Below, piece by piece: positions 10,085 through 18,599 of a stretch of 64,000 bases of DNA. Source of the DNA: Mantis religiosa (lineage: Eukaryota > Arthropoda > Insecta > Mantodea > Mantidae). The stretch's first letter is position 1; each line of letters starts with the position of its first letter. The notes beneath the pieces are model-generated. The model searched no databases and was not told where the DNA came from. It was given only the letters and a program-made list of their open reading frames with translations. The position numbers and the translations under genes are program-made. The stretch spans positions 3,294,001 through 3,358,000 of the forward strand of contig JAUKNK010000057.1 in NCBI GenBank assembly GCA_030765055.1. Direction: 5' to 3'.

Positions 10085-10330
10085 TCTGAAATCTAGGCCA
10101 CGCCCTGGCTCAGTGGTTAGACCACTTGGCTCTCACCAAGGCGGCCCAGGTTCGATCCCAGGCGACCGCAAAGTGAGATTTGTGGTGGACAACACGGCGT
10201 TGGGGCAGGTTTTCTCTGGGACCTCCGGTTTCCACCGGTGCTCCATCTTCATATCATGTATCATCAGTGTCACCGCCTGCGGTGCCGTATGTAGTAAAAA
10301 CACTACACATTTCATTTTCTGAAATCTAGG
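10085..10330 (+). repeat. tRNA-Glu-derived SINE (family A) with 13-bp target duplications
   Basis: The SINE body is 10098-10317. Its head has an A-box-like TGGCTCAGTGGTTAGA, an anticodon arm CTTGG-CTCTCAC-CCAAG (anticodon CTC, glutamate) and a B box GGTTCGATCCC in a CCCAGG/CCTGGG-like stem. This is close to the layout of insect tRNA-Glu(CUC). The tail is tRNA-unrelated and ends CACTACACATTTCATTT. Identical TCTGAAATCTAGG copies flank it at 10085-10097 and 10318-10330, the mark of LINE-mediated retroposition. Related copies are at 18731-18975, 23485-23724 and, 5'-truncated, 44735-44880. Confidence 0.92.
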
Positions 10331-10801
10331 TGCAAGTTCAAACCCAAAATTGTTGCCTGTTTGATTTACGTCGCATAGCTTTATGAAATGTTATTGATGT
10401 GATTGAAGGTTGTTTTTGATTGGATGTGTAGATGTTTGAATGTTTCAATAATGTGGACAGTAGTACCTTCTCTATAAAGGCATTGCACAAATCTAACATT
10501 CAACTTAAATCCATGCAGATGCTATAGCCAGGCATGGCTCTTGGCAAATTGATTAGGTGACTCGGAAAATCGGTTAACCTAAATTCGCAAAATCTTTATT
10601 ACTGTCATATCATCAATGCGATAAGTTTAAAGTAGGTTAATGATCATGTACGAAATCGTCATAGGGACGATATTAAGTGGCTGATATGCTTTGAGTGGAA
10701 GGGAAAACAGAAATCAAAATTTACAATACTGCAATAAAAAACAAAAGAAAGGTGCCACTGCTTACTACTTCACTTATTAGTTAATTAAAATAAGACTCAC
10801 T
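10331..10801. other. Spacer, nothing recognised
   Basis: This is AT-rich sequence between the SINE and the C-terminal end of the hAT transposase. I see no supported coding frame, repeat or motif. It may contain the 3' end of the hAT element, but no terminal inverted repeat was identified. Confidence 0.4.
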
Positions 10802-11176
10802 TTACTGCTTATATATCAAGTAAATTTTTCTGTTTTTCATCCTCATGAAAGCAATTATAATGTCTTCGTAGAAGGGCTGAGTTTTCATCAGTACAGTGAG
10901 TATGTCCTTGTAAATGTAAGTAGTAGCCAACGATGTTAATCTGCTATTGCCTAAGCTCTTTCGGAGATACGTTTTTATTCTCTTTAGGCATGAGAGATTT
11001 CGTTCTGCAGAACAACTAGTGGATGCTATTCTATGAATGAGGCTAAACACTTTGTATGCATCACTAAATGCGTCATCCTTATTGTCTGTTAAAGACTTCA
11101 GTGATCCTCGAAGATTAACACATTTATTAGCCTTATCTGGGTAAATGAATTTATGTTCCTTCCGTAGTCTTTCCAA
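10802..11176 (-). pseudogene. hAT transposase C-terminal dimerisation domain
   Basis: This 124-codon frame contains FSLIHRIASTSCSAERNLSC followed by LKRIKTYLRKSLGNSRL. It is the hAT C-terminal dimerisation signature, whose usual form is SAERSFSxLKRIKTYLRxxM. The frame is open but is separated from the catalytic half by the Gypsy insertion and by stops, so it cannot give a full transposase from this locus. Confidence 0.85.
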
Positions 11177-11691
11177 AAACTGTTTTCGGTATCAGAACTT
11201 CATGTTATTCAAGCTTTGAAACAGAATATAGTTTGGAGTACTGTTGAAATTTTGAGCTGTCAGCAAGCTTTGGAAATTTTAGATTTTCCATGTCTACAAA
11301 TCGTTCATTAATTTTGTTCATTATGTAATGCAGTATTTCATAAAATAGGGACTTCAAGTTTTGTTTGTACTGATCTATGGACAGATTTCACATTTCAGAT
11401 GGGGCTCTTCTTTAAATGAAGATTCAATAAATTGATTAAAAGATTCATTATTTCTCTCTCTGTTTAAAGCATCTATTGTGTTGTGAATGATGTTGAGATA
11501 ATCCTTTATTTAATGATGTTTTCTGCAATACACTGAATAAAATATCAGTCTCATCAGAAACGTCTTTAAAAACTAGAGACAGGAACGCAAATTCATAGCT
11601 ACTAAATTTATTTATGAATTGCTCAGCCTGACTTCAAATACCCATATCATTCTGTCCCATTCTTCTACTATTACCTTTAAGGTCTAGATAC

Positions 11692-12159
11692 TGTGACTTT
11701 GTGGGTTCGTGAAATGAAAAGTCCAATTTCACCACTCAAAAATGTTCTTTATTTCCACCGACTTACAGTTTAACACTTGCCAATTACACAGTATTACGTG
11801 CTGCACACAATTACAATTCACCAGTTCGTCCGTTACAATTTCACTTGTACTCGCGGCTCCGTAAACTCCGATGCACGTACACAGTCTCGTTTGTTAACAC
11901 GGCGCTCCTTTCCACGCAAGTCACTGACTAACACTGACTGCCTGTCTCTCTGAAACCCTTTTTATAGGAATGTCACCGTTCTTCTAGAAGTCTCTGGTTT
12001 CCCCCACGAAAGTTCCGGAGGGCAGAAGAAGGGGAGAGAAGCGCCTAGGGACAAGAGACTTTTCCCTAAGCACCCCTCAGTTAGTGACAGAGACTAATGG
12101 GAGGCGTGGCTGGTTTCCTCACAGCTGTGGGCCTCACGCCTACCGTTAATTGGGTGACA
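11692..12159 (-). repeat. 3' LTR of the Gypsy element
   Basis: It starts TGTGACTTTG and ends GGGTGACA on the + strand, so both strands show TG...CA ends. It is 468 bp, the same length as its partner at 16955-17422, with about eight substitutions between them (for example CCACCGACTT against CCACCTACTT). On the element strand it would hold the polyadenylation region. TTTATAGGAATG near its middle reads CATTCCTATAAA on the element strand, a TATA-like promoter box. Confidence 0.97.
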
Positions 12160-12173
12160 CTGCTCCCTCCTCA
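12160..12173 (-). promoter_or_regulatory. Polypurine tract next to the 3' LTR
   Basis: Immediately inside the 3' LTR the - strand reads GAGGAGGGAGCAG directly before the LTR TG. This is the usual place and composition for the primer of plus-strand DNA synthesis. The integrase stop codon (TGA, plus positions 12171-12173) overlaps its start, so the coding region ends right at the tract. Confidence 0.8.
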
Positions 12174-14123
12174 AAGCTGGTCGTCCCGAACAGCACCATC
12201 GTAGCGGGCTAGTCGATCCAGGTGTACCACCAACATCTTTCCTCGGGGAACCTTCTGGATGCGGTAGACCACGTCGTTAATCCTCTTCACAACCCGGTAC
12301 GGTCCTTGCCATGGCTGCTGGAGCTTCGGGCAGCGTCCCTTGGTCCGGGTAGGATGGTACAACCAGACCAGGTCACCTTGCTGGAACCCTTGGCTGTTGG
12401 CTTGCCTGTCATACCTGGTCTTCATGCGGTCGCTCGCCTTCTGGATGTTCTGGCGAGCCATCTCGTGCATGTTGTGGAGGTGGTCCACCAAGTTCTCCAC
12501 ATACTCGGTCGCTGGCTGTTTCGCTTCCGGAGGGCTTCCAAAAGCCAGGTCACAAGGGAGGCGTAACTCTCGGCCGAACATTAAGCTGGCTGGCGTCATC
12601 CCAGTTGTGTCGTGTGTAGACGAGCGATAGGCCAGCAAGAACAGTGGCACCTTGACGTCCCAGTCTCGCTGATGGCTGGCCACGACTTTCCTCAGGTGTT
12701 CCTCTAAGGTTTTGATGTACCTTTCGACCATGACATCCGATTGGGGATGTAGAGGCGTAGTGCGAGTCTTGTTCACCCCAAGCCTTTGTAGTGCCTCCTT
12801 CATTAGGTTGGACTCAAAGTTGGTGCCCTGGTCACTGTGTAGCTCTAACGGCACCCCAAATCGACAGAACACTTGCTCCACGTGGCAGTCTGTGATTGTC
12901 TTTGCCTCTTGGTTTGGGATGGCATACACCTCGGGCCACTTGGTGAAGTAGTCCACGACCACCATTAGGTACTTGTTGCCTCGGTCGGAAACTGGGAACG
13001 GTCCAGCAATGTCAACGGCGATCCGTTCGAATGACGCTCCGACGTTGTACTGCTGCATGCGACCCCGGCTCCTAGTCTGGGGGCCGCGACTCGCCGCGCA
13101 CACGTGACACTGACAGCACCACCTTTCAGCATCAGCTCGGAGTCCCAGCCAGTAGTAGCGCTGCCGTAGTTTGTCAATCGTTCGGTTGGCTCCCAGGTGT
13201 CCTCCTGAAGTACCGGCGTGCACTTCCTCCAAGACTTCCGGGACCTTACTCCGGGGAAGTACCAACTGTTCTCTCTGCGTCTTCCCATCGGGTGACTCCC
13301 ATACCCGGAACAGCACGCCCTCTCTGGTCTTCAGCGAGTCCCATTGGGCCCAGTACGACTTGTAGGTGGCGCTCCTCGGTGCGATGTCCTCCCAGGTTGG
13401 TCTCGTCCCTGCCTCCACTTCCCTTAATAGTGGCCCCAAGTCTGCGTCCGCCAGCTGCTCCCTCCTCAGGCCTGCGCTATCCCAACCGTCCGCAGGCACT
13501 GCCACAACTACTCGGACTGCTGCGGCACGCTCCTCCTCTTCCACTCTTGAGCACTGGCCGCACTCTTCTGGACAGGGTCTTCGGGACATGGCGTCTGCGT
13601 TACCGTGGCTCTTCCCTCTACGATGTTCCGAGGTGAAGTCGTACTCCTGCAGCCTCTGGACCCAACGTGCTGTCTGGCCTTCCAGGTTCTTAAAGCTCAA
13701 TAGCCAGGTTAGGGCGGAATGGTCAGTCCTCAGGTGGAATGGCTGACCGTACAGGTACTTGTGGAAGTGCTCGAATGTCTTTACTACCGCCAGTAACTCC
13801 CGTCGGGTGACGCAGTAGTTCTTCTCTGCCTTGGATAGCGTCTTGCTGTAGTAGGCTATCACCCGCTCATGGCCGTCCTGGATCTGCGATAGGACACCTC
13901 CAATGCAATGGTCGCTGGCGTCGGTGTCCACAATGAAGGTGCCAGCCGGTTGTGGGAAACCCAAAATTGGAGCACTGCACAGGATCTCCTTTAGGTGCTG
14001 GAAAGCGTTTTCGGCGTCCTCCGTCCACACATAAGGCCGGTGTCCCTCCGTCAGGCGGGTGAGGGGTTTAGCGATGCTGGAGAACCCCTTTATGAAGCGG
14101 CGGTAGTAGCTGCACAGCCCCAA
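12171..14123 (-). CDS. pol: Gypsy Pol: end of RT, RNase H and integrase
   Basis: This 650-codon open frame begins inside the RT connection (GLCSYYRRFIKGFS). RNase H starts around residue 63 (FIVDTDASDHCIGG) and ends near 180 (GKSHGNADAMSRR). The integrase follows, with a zinc-binding H302/H309/C339/C342 set. The DDE core has D371 (VDIAGPF), D431 (SDQGTNF) and E467 (VERYIKTLEEH), with spacings of 59 and 35, typical of retroelement integrases. The C-terminal part has the GDLVWLY and HLDRLARY segments usual in Gypsy elements, and I see no chromodomain. It overlaps the RT frame by 56 nt but in another frame; a 1-nt difference at about 14118-14122 separates them. The DDE residues look intact. Confidence 0.93.
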   Translation of the reverse strand: MGLCSYYRRFIKGFSSIAKPLTRLTEGHRPYVWTEDAENAFQHLKEILCSAPILGFPQPAGTFIVDTDASDHCIGGVLSQIQDGHERVIAYYSKTLSKAEKNYCVTRRELLAVVKTFEHFHKYLYGQPFHLRTDHSALTWLLSFKNLEGQTARWVQRLQEYDFTSEHRRGKSHGNADAMSRRPCPEECGQCSRVEEEERAAAVRVVVAVPADGWDSAGLRREQLADADLGPLLREVEAGTRPTWEDIAPRSATYKSYWAQWDSLKTREGVLFRVWESPDGKTQREQLVLPRSKVPEVLEEVHAGTSGGHLGANRTIDKLRQRYYWLGLRADAERWCCQCHVCAASRGPQTRSRGRMQQYNVGASFERIAVDIAGPFPVSDRGNKYLMVVVDYFTKWPEVYAIPNQEAKTITDCHVEQVFCRFGVPLELHSDQGTNFESNLMKEALQRLGVNKTRTTPLHPQSDVMVERYIKTLEEHLRKVVASHQRDWDVKVPLFLLAYRSSTHDTTGMTPASLMFGRELRLPCDLAFGSPPEAKQPATEYVENLVDHLHNMHEMARQNIQKASDRMKTRYDRQANSQGFQQGDLVWLYHPTRTKGRCPKLQQPWQGPYRVVKRINDVVYRIQKVPRGKMLVVHLDRLARYDGAVRDDQL

Positions 14124-14859
14124 GGAAACTGCGCAACTCTTTCTTATCCCTTGGGCGAGGCCAATCTCTCACGGCCTTTGTCTTCTCCGGGTCTGTGGCC
14201 ACTCCGGTTGCTGAGACTATGTGGCCCAAGTAGTTAACTTCCTTGCGGAAGAGCTGGCAGTTCTTCGCGTTCAGCTTCAAGTTGGTCGCTTGCAGTCTCT
14301 GTAGCACCTTACTCAGATTCTCGAGGTGATCTTCAAAAGTCTTCCCGACGATGATGATGTCGTCCAGGTATAGCAGGCAGGCATCGTAAGTCAGCCCTCT
14401 CATCACTGACTCCATAAGGCGCTGGAAGGTAGCTGGTTCGTTGCAGAGGCCAAAGGGCATAACCGTGAACTGCCAGAGCCCTTGGCCTGTCGAGAATGCG
14501 GTCTTCCCCTTGTCTCTTGGGTCTAGAGCTACCTGCCAGTAGCCCGACTTCAGGTCCAGGGTCGAGAACCACTGTGCACCAGCTAGCGTGTCCAGGGTGT
14601 CGTCAATCTGGGGGAAGGGAAAGCAGTCCTTCCGGGTGACAGCGTTCAGCTTTCTGTAGTCTACGCAGAAGCGCAGCTCGCCGTTCTTCTTCGTCACCAA
14701 GACTACAGGGGAACACCAAGGGCTGTCAGACTCTTCAATCACTCCCCTGGATCTCATGTCCTCCAGCATGTCTCGTACCGCCCCTTGCTTCGCCAGCGGA
14801 ACGCGTCTATGTGGTTGCCGAATAGGCCGGGCGTCTCCGGTGTCGATGCGGTGAAGCAC
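14068..14859 (-). CDS. pol: Gypsy Pol: reverse transcriptase core (frame-broken)
   Basis: This frame of 263 codons carries the RT motifs in order: SPVVLVTKKNGELRFCVDYR, then LDLKSGYWQV with the first catalytic Asp, then MPFGLCN, then YLDDIII with the catalytic Asp pair, then YLGHIVSATG. The pol frame is open upstream of the first Met back to about 15000 (GLLERAADHLTAEQLEKV), so the Met is not the true start. It is cut off upstream from the protease by a frame change near 15032-15065, and downstream from RNase H by a 1-nt change near 14120. It copies the element RNA into DNA in the cytoplasmic particle; this copy would make only an isolated RT piece. Confidence 0.93.
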   Translation of the reverse strand: MLHRIDTGDARPIRQPHRRVPLAKQGAVRDMLEDMRSRGVIEESDSPWCSPVVLVTKKNGELRFCVDYRKLNAVTRKDCFPFPQIDDTLDTLAGAQWFSTLDLKSGYWQVALDPRDKGKTAFSTGQGLWQFTVMPFGLCNEPATFQRLMESVMRGLTYDACLLYLDDIIIVGKTFEDHLENLSKVLQRLQATNLKLNAKNCQLFRKEVNYLGHIVSATGVATDPEKTKAVRDWPRPRDKKELRSFLGAVQLLPPLHKGVLQHR

Positions 14860-14881
14860 TTTGTCCGTGCGGCCGTAGTCA

Positions 14882-15838
14882 CTATCGCCTTGGCTGAAGA
14901 CGCGCTCGTATCGCCTCAGTAGTTGTCGAACTTTCTCCAGCTGTTCTGCGGTCAGGTGGTCGGCCGCCCTCTCCAGTAAGCCTTCCAGCCGGGGCCCCAG
15001 GTGTTGCTTCGGCGCCGGCTCCTGTGTCTTGTCGACTGCTGTTACGCTCGACTGCTGTTACGCTCACTACGGGCTCGCACGTTCCCAACTCCGTCCCGGC
15101 CTGGACGTCGTGATCGGTGTCCGTTGGATTTAGCAGTCTCACTGGCACCTCCTCTCGGCACGGCAGCAATGTCCTGGCTACACACAGTCCGTGTACACGC
15201 GTCTTCTGGTCCAGCATCATGTTCCTGGTTCTCTGGCCCTCCAGTCGCGCCGTCACCACCACCTCGCTCCTCGCGGGAACAACCACGTCTTCGTCCAAGA
15301 CGACCCTGCAAATTCCAAGGCGCTCTTCGGGTTGACGGAGTATAACCTCTTCTCCGTTAAGCCGCAGGACCTTCTTGCCGACGTCGACCGTCGCCTCATG
15401 GCTCCTGAGGGCATCCAGTCCCAGGATCACCTCCTCAGCCACCTTCGCGACGAACACCCACAGACGCACGGCACTCCGTCCCAAGTTCAGCTCCAGCAGG
15501 GCCTCCTTCTCTACAGGCAAGGTGTCGCCCGATGCCGTGACAAGCTGGTATGGCCGGCTTGGCTTCCTTGTCGGCAAACCCTTCGCCACGTCAGGCCTGA
15601 TGATGGTCACGGCCGCCCCGGTGTCCACCAGCACGCGGCACGGCTTTCCTCTTATCCAACCGTCCGCGATGAGGCTGTCATCCATACGCCGGCTGACGGC
15701 GCGCAGTGTCACTCGAGGGGATGGTGGTGATGGCGCCGACGTGCCCCCCTCCACGACGGCCCTTACTCGTTTTCCGGCTGCTCTTCCTGGTGTGGGCAGT
15801 CTCTCTGCAGGTGTCCGGGCTGTCCACACCCCCAACAC
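14882..15838 (-). CDS. pol: Gypsy Pol: aspartic protease segment
   Basis: The frame overlaps the end of gag by 76 nt and lies in the -1 frame relative to it. That suggests it is reached by -1 ribosomal frameshifting and not from its own Met. Retropepsin motifs are visible: GKPCRVLVDTGAAVTIIRPD, with DTG as the catalytic triad, and later VILGLDALRSH, a typical ILG flap-side motif. After about residue 265 the frame is out of register: a perfect 16-bp tandem duplication (15032-15047/15048-15063) shifts the downstream protease-RT linker. The last about 50 residues are therefore not native. It processes Gag and Pol in the virus-like particle. Confidence 0.9.
   Translation of the reverse strand: MLGVWTARTPAERLPTPGRAAGKRVRAVVEGGTSAPSPPSPRVTLRAVSRRMDDSLIADGWIRGKPCRVLVDTGAAVTIIRPDVAKGLPTRKPSRPYQLVTASGDTLPVEKEALLELNLGRSAVRLWVFVAKVAEEVILGLDALRSHEATVDVGKKVLRLNGEEVILRQPEERLGICRVVLDEDVVVPARSEVVVTARLEGQRTRNMMLDQKTRVHGLCVARTLLPCREEVPVRLLNPTDTDHDVQAGTELGTCEPVVSVTAVERNSSRQDTGAGAEATPGAPAGRLTGEGGRPPDRRTAGESSTTTEAIRARLQPRR
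15032..15065 (-). repeat. 16-bp tandem duplication that breaks the pol frame
   Basis: The 16-mer TCGACTGCTGTTACGC is present twice in direct succession (15032-15047 and 15048-15063). The decayed Gypsy copy at about 38230 has one unit at the matching point. The extra 16 nt changes the frame between protease and reverse transcriptase. This explains why those two frames of one polyprotein are out of register. Confidence 0.88.
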
Positions 15839-16926
15839 AGGCCACTAGGTGTTCGCCGGCGTCCCTCAGCTGGTCTTCTGTCTTCGGCGTAGCGGACACT
15901 CCTCGTTCTCGACGTCGGAATGGATGTTATTTTGGCCGCCTCCATCCTTAATGCCGCTGTCAGCGCCTCCTGGATGGTTTTATATTCCCCGAGCATTAGG
16001 CGCTGACGAATCTCCGTGTCCCGTACACCGTCGACAAAATTGTAGGCGGCTTCCCGGGATACGAACTCCAGTGGCAGGTCAACCAAGGCCTTGTTAGCCA
16101 GCTGCTCGATCGCAATGGCGAACTGCTGCAGCGTCTCCCCCGGCTGCTGTGACCTTGCCTTTAGCTGGCTGTGGTATGCTGCGGCTAAGCGGTGGTTCCC
16201 GAAGCGATCCTCCAGGGCTTCCCAGATGTCCTTGGGCGCCGCCGTCGTCTGCACCACGTTTAGGACTTCCGCGGCTCTTCCCTGGAGGCTGGCTATTAAC
16301 TGTGTGGCCTCCTCCTCCAGTGACCATCCGTTGTACCTGGCCACTGTGTCGAACTGGCGGCGGAAGACCTCAAACGTTGACGCGCCGTCATACTTGGGAG
16401 GTTTGACGCTCGGCGATGTTATGTCGCGTCCCGGTGCGTCGGCCTTCAAATCCTTCAACCTCCTGCCGACGACGTCCTCCACCATGGCGGTCAGGGACTT
16501 GGCGCTGTTGTCGGCCTTTCCTTCCAGCTCATTAACGCTGCTCGCCAAGTCTTCGACGCGCTCGCCTAACTCTGTGACGTCCTCTTTTACGCCGGCCAAC
16601 TGTTCTTTAAACTTTGCGGCGAGAGCCTCGTTCGCCGCCTTCATTTCCGTGGCCAGACTGCCGTTCGCTGCTCTCATTTCTGTGGTTAACTTGGCCTTCA
16701 TTTCTTCCATCTTCTCGGTGATGTTGTCGTTAGCCATCTTCATTAGTTTCAGTTCCGCGGCCAGGTTGTTATTTGTAGTCTCCAGCTTCTCGGCCAGGCT
16801 GTTATTTGCCGCTTCCGTTTTTGTTGTTAATTCGGCCTTCATTTCTTCCATCTTCCCGGTGATGTTGTCGTTGGCCGTCTTCATTTGTTTCGGTTCCGCT
16901 AAACTCTTTTCTAATGCTGCCTCCAT
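15763..16926 (-). CDS. gag: Gypsy Gag (coiled-coil, capsid, one CCHC knuckle)
   Basis: The Met at 16926 lies 29 nt inside the 5' LTR and is the likely start; upstream codons of the same frame run into the LTR. The protein has 387 residues. Residues 1-150 are a Lys/Glu/Ala-rich coiled coil with a duplicated block of about 44 residues (MKTANDNITGKMEEMKAEL and later MKMANDNITEKMEEMKAKL). The capsid-like part follows (KYDGASTFEVFRRQFD, later ETLQQFAIAIEQLANKAL). A single C-x2-C-x4-H-x4-C knuckle (CWGCGQPGHLQRDC) is near the C-terminus and would bind the element RNA. The frame ends with TAA just after a GGAAAAC heptamer, where pol begins in the -1 frame. Confidence 0.93.
   Translation of the reverse strand: MEAALEKSLAEPKQMKTANDNITGKMEEMKAELTTKTEAANNSLAEKLETTNNNLAAELKLMKMANDNITEKMEEMKAKLTTEMRAANGSLATEMKAANEALAAKFKEQLAGVKEDVTELGERVEDLASSVNELEGKADNSAKSLTAMVEDVVGRRLKDLKADAPGRDITSPSVKPPKYDGASTFEVFRRQFDTVARYNGWSLEEEATQLIASLQGRAAEVLNVVQTTAAPKDIWEALEDRFGNHRLAAAYHSQLKARSQQPGETLQQFAIAIEQLANKALVDLPLEFVSREAAYNFVDGVRDTEIRQRLMLGEYKTIQEALTAALRMEAAKITSIPTSRTRSVRYAEDRRPAEGRRRTPSGLCWGCGQPGHLQRDCPHQEEQPENE
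15769..15775 (-). promoter_or_regulatory. Candidate -1 frameshift site at the gag-pol junction
   Basis: On the - strand the last gag codons are GAA AAC GAG TAA, preceded by G. A one-base backward slip on GGAAAAC moves reading into the protease frame (KRVRAVVEGG). The decayed copy at about 38935 keeps GAAAACGAT TAA at the same point with the same frame relation. The heptamer is not the classical X-XXY-YYZ, since the first two bases differ from the third, so the exact slip site is a guess, although the frame relation is clear. Confidence 0.55.
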
Positions 16927-16940
16927 TGTGTTATGTCTTA

Positions 16941-16952
16941 CTTCTGACACCA
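16941..16952 (-). promoter_or_regulatory. Primer-binding site of the Gypsy element
   Basis: Two bases inside the 5' LTR (after AT) the - strand reads TGGTGTCAGAAG. The TGG start pairs with the CCA end of a tRNA, and the position is right for the primer of minus-strand DNA synthesis. The same phrase lies next to the LTR of the decayed copy (39983-39994). I cannot assign the tRNA with certainty. Confidence 0.8.
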
Positions 16953-16954
16953 AT

Positions 16955-17422
16955 TGTGACTTTGTGGGTTCGTGAAATGAAAAGTCCAATTTCACCACTC
17001 AAAAATGTTCTTTATTTCCACCTACTTACAGTTTAACACTTGCCAATTACACAGTATTACGTGCTGCACACAATTACAATTCACCAGTTCGTCCGTTACA
17101 ATTTCACTTGTACTCGCGGCTACGTAAACTCCGATGCACGTACACAGTCTCGTTTGTTAACACGGCGCTCCTTTCCACGCAAGTCACCGACTAACACTGA
17201 CTGCCTGTCTCTCTGAAACCCTTTTTATAGGAATGTCACCGTTCTTCTAGAAGTCTCTGGTTTCCCCCACGAAAGTTCCGGAGGGCAGAAGAAGGGGAGA
17301 GAAGCGCCTAGGGACAAGCGACTTTTCCCTAACCACCCCTCAGTTAGTGACAGAGACTAATGGGAGGCGTGGCTGGTTACCTCACAGCTGTGGGCCTCAT
17401 GCCTACCGCTAATTGGGTGACA
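16955..17422 (-). repeat. 5' LTR of the Gypsy element
   Basis: It is 468 bp, TGTGACTTTG to GGGTGACA on the + strand, followed by ATAC of the target duplication. On the element strand it precedes the primer-binding site and gag. It should carry the promoter; the element-strand box CATTCCTATAAA near 17226-17237 is TATA-like. Confidence 0.97.
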
Positions 17423-18599
17423 ATACCAAGGACCACCTAGTGTCTGATCCTGTAGGTAAACACCTTCCAATCTTAGTACCAGCAACATAAGACCATCGGC
17501 TAAAATAGGGGAAGAAACCTGGTATTTACAGCTTAGTTGTAAAACTAGTTTAAGTCTATGTGCAAAATAGTGAACAAAAGATAGGTCGGGGTGCTATGTC
17601 TTTCACGTTCTTTTGGTGACCATTTAAATGCCCTGCCATAATAGCGGCTGCATCATGGCACTGTGTAAAAAGTTTAGATTATAATGAAACTCTGATAATG
17701 AATCATCAAGTACATGAAAAAATATGTCTGAAGTATGATCTTCACTAACATCACAGAAGCCCAGAAATCTTTCAACTACATTTCCACATAAATTGACATA
17801 TCGGAAAATTAAAGAGCATTGTGTATTTTGTGATATGGCAGTAGTGTCATCTACTTGCACCGAGAAATTGCATGTCCTTAATTTCATCATTCATAAAGCC
17901 CTTTATATACTCGGAGGTGCACTTTGTAATTTCATTTTGGATTGTTTTTCAATGCTCTGCAAAAGTGTTTATTATGCTGGAGTAGTGGTTTTAAAATTTG
18001 ATGCGGCTTCCCTCTGTATATGAATCCAGCAGTTCCTTAAAATTATCTTTATTTAAAGGGTCCTCACTTTCATTATATCCACTAAATGCCATTTCTGGTC
18101 TACTTAAAAATAAAGCTGCCTTAATGGGATATTACATGAGCTTAACATTCTCATTGTATTTTACAATATATAGACGTGAGCTTTCCTAAAGACCGTCTGC
18201 AATTTTATTAGTGTTTTTTTTTTCAGCTTCTCCAATCTGACACAATTCCTTAAATGTTCTAAAGACGCTTTATGCTTTCTGAATGCATGGGTAATATTGT
18301 TTAAATCCACCATTTCCTGTTGTTGTACATGCCCTTTGTAATGCTGATAAGCAAACAGGGTCAGTAATACATTTTTTGATAATAACTACTTATAACTAAT
18401 AACTACTTATGGTCCTCATAGAATAAGTCCTAAATTTCCTGGAGTATTTTGAAGATGCTCAGCCCCAAGGTTTTTCTAAAGATGCCACATGTGTTGATCT
18501 TCCAACATTTACCACATTATGTTTGTGATCATTTTTCCATAAAGCAAAGGATGTTTGAAGAATGCAGCACAATAAGTTGTGTGTTGGTTTCATTGTAAC

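Larger units (their letters stand above)
11692..17422 (-). mobile_element. Complete Ty3/Gypsy LTR retrotransposon (5,731 bp)
   Basis: Two 468-bp LTRs (11692-12159 and 16955-17422) flank an internal region read on the - strand: gag, then protease, reverse transcriptase, RNase H and integrase, with no envelope gene. ATAC lies immediately outside both ends (11688-11691 and 17423-17426), a 4-bp target duplication. By eye the LTRs differ at about 8 of 468 positions, so the insertion is fairly young. The RT-RNase H-IN order places it in Ty3/Gypsy. The element is much richer in G+C than the AT-rich DNA around it. It sits inside hAT copy 1. Two relatives occur in the window: a decayed copy at 36720-40369 and a truncated copy at 54935-57118. 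Pol is broken in two places, so this copy is probably not autonomous. Confidence 0.97.
10802..18560 (-). mobile_element. hAT DNA transposon copy 1, split by a Gypsy insertion
   Basis: Read on the - strand, the pieces run N- to C-terminal as follows. About 18560-18240 has a TTF/BED-like segment (LLYGKNDHKHN, RKHKASLEHLRN). About 18190-18000 reads AALFLSRPEMAFSGYNESED. 17890-17624 has the first catalytic Asp region, VQVDDTTAIS. 17560-17423 and then 11691-11180 cover the middle. 11176-10802 is the C-terminal dimerisation domain, with SCSAERNLSCLKRIKTYLRK. This is the order of hAT transposases of the ZMYM/SCAND3-like type. Several stops and frameshifts make it inactive. The complete Ty3/Gypsy element 11692-17422 interrupts it; copy 2 at 58.3-59.6 kb shows the uninterrupted sequence at that point. 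Confidence 0.85.

Noticed and set aside
10098..10180. A functional tRNA-Glu gene
   Set aside because: The acceptor stem does not pair, it is flanked by target duplications, and it continues into a SINE body; it is a retroposed tRNA-like head.
13292..15848. Several + strand ORFs of 110-180 codons inside the Gypsy element
   Set aside because: All lie antisense to pol and show only shadow composition (Ser/Pro/Arg-rich) without domains.
16091..16975. 294-codon + strand ORF opposite gag
   Set aside because: It is the antisense shadow of the gag coiled coil; the GC-rich, Lys/Glu-biased gag codons leave the opposite frame open.
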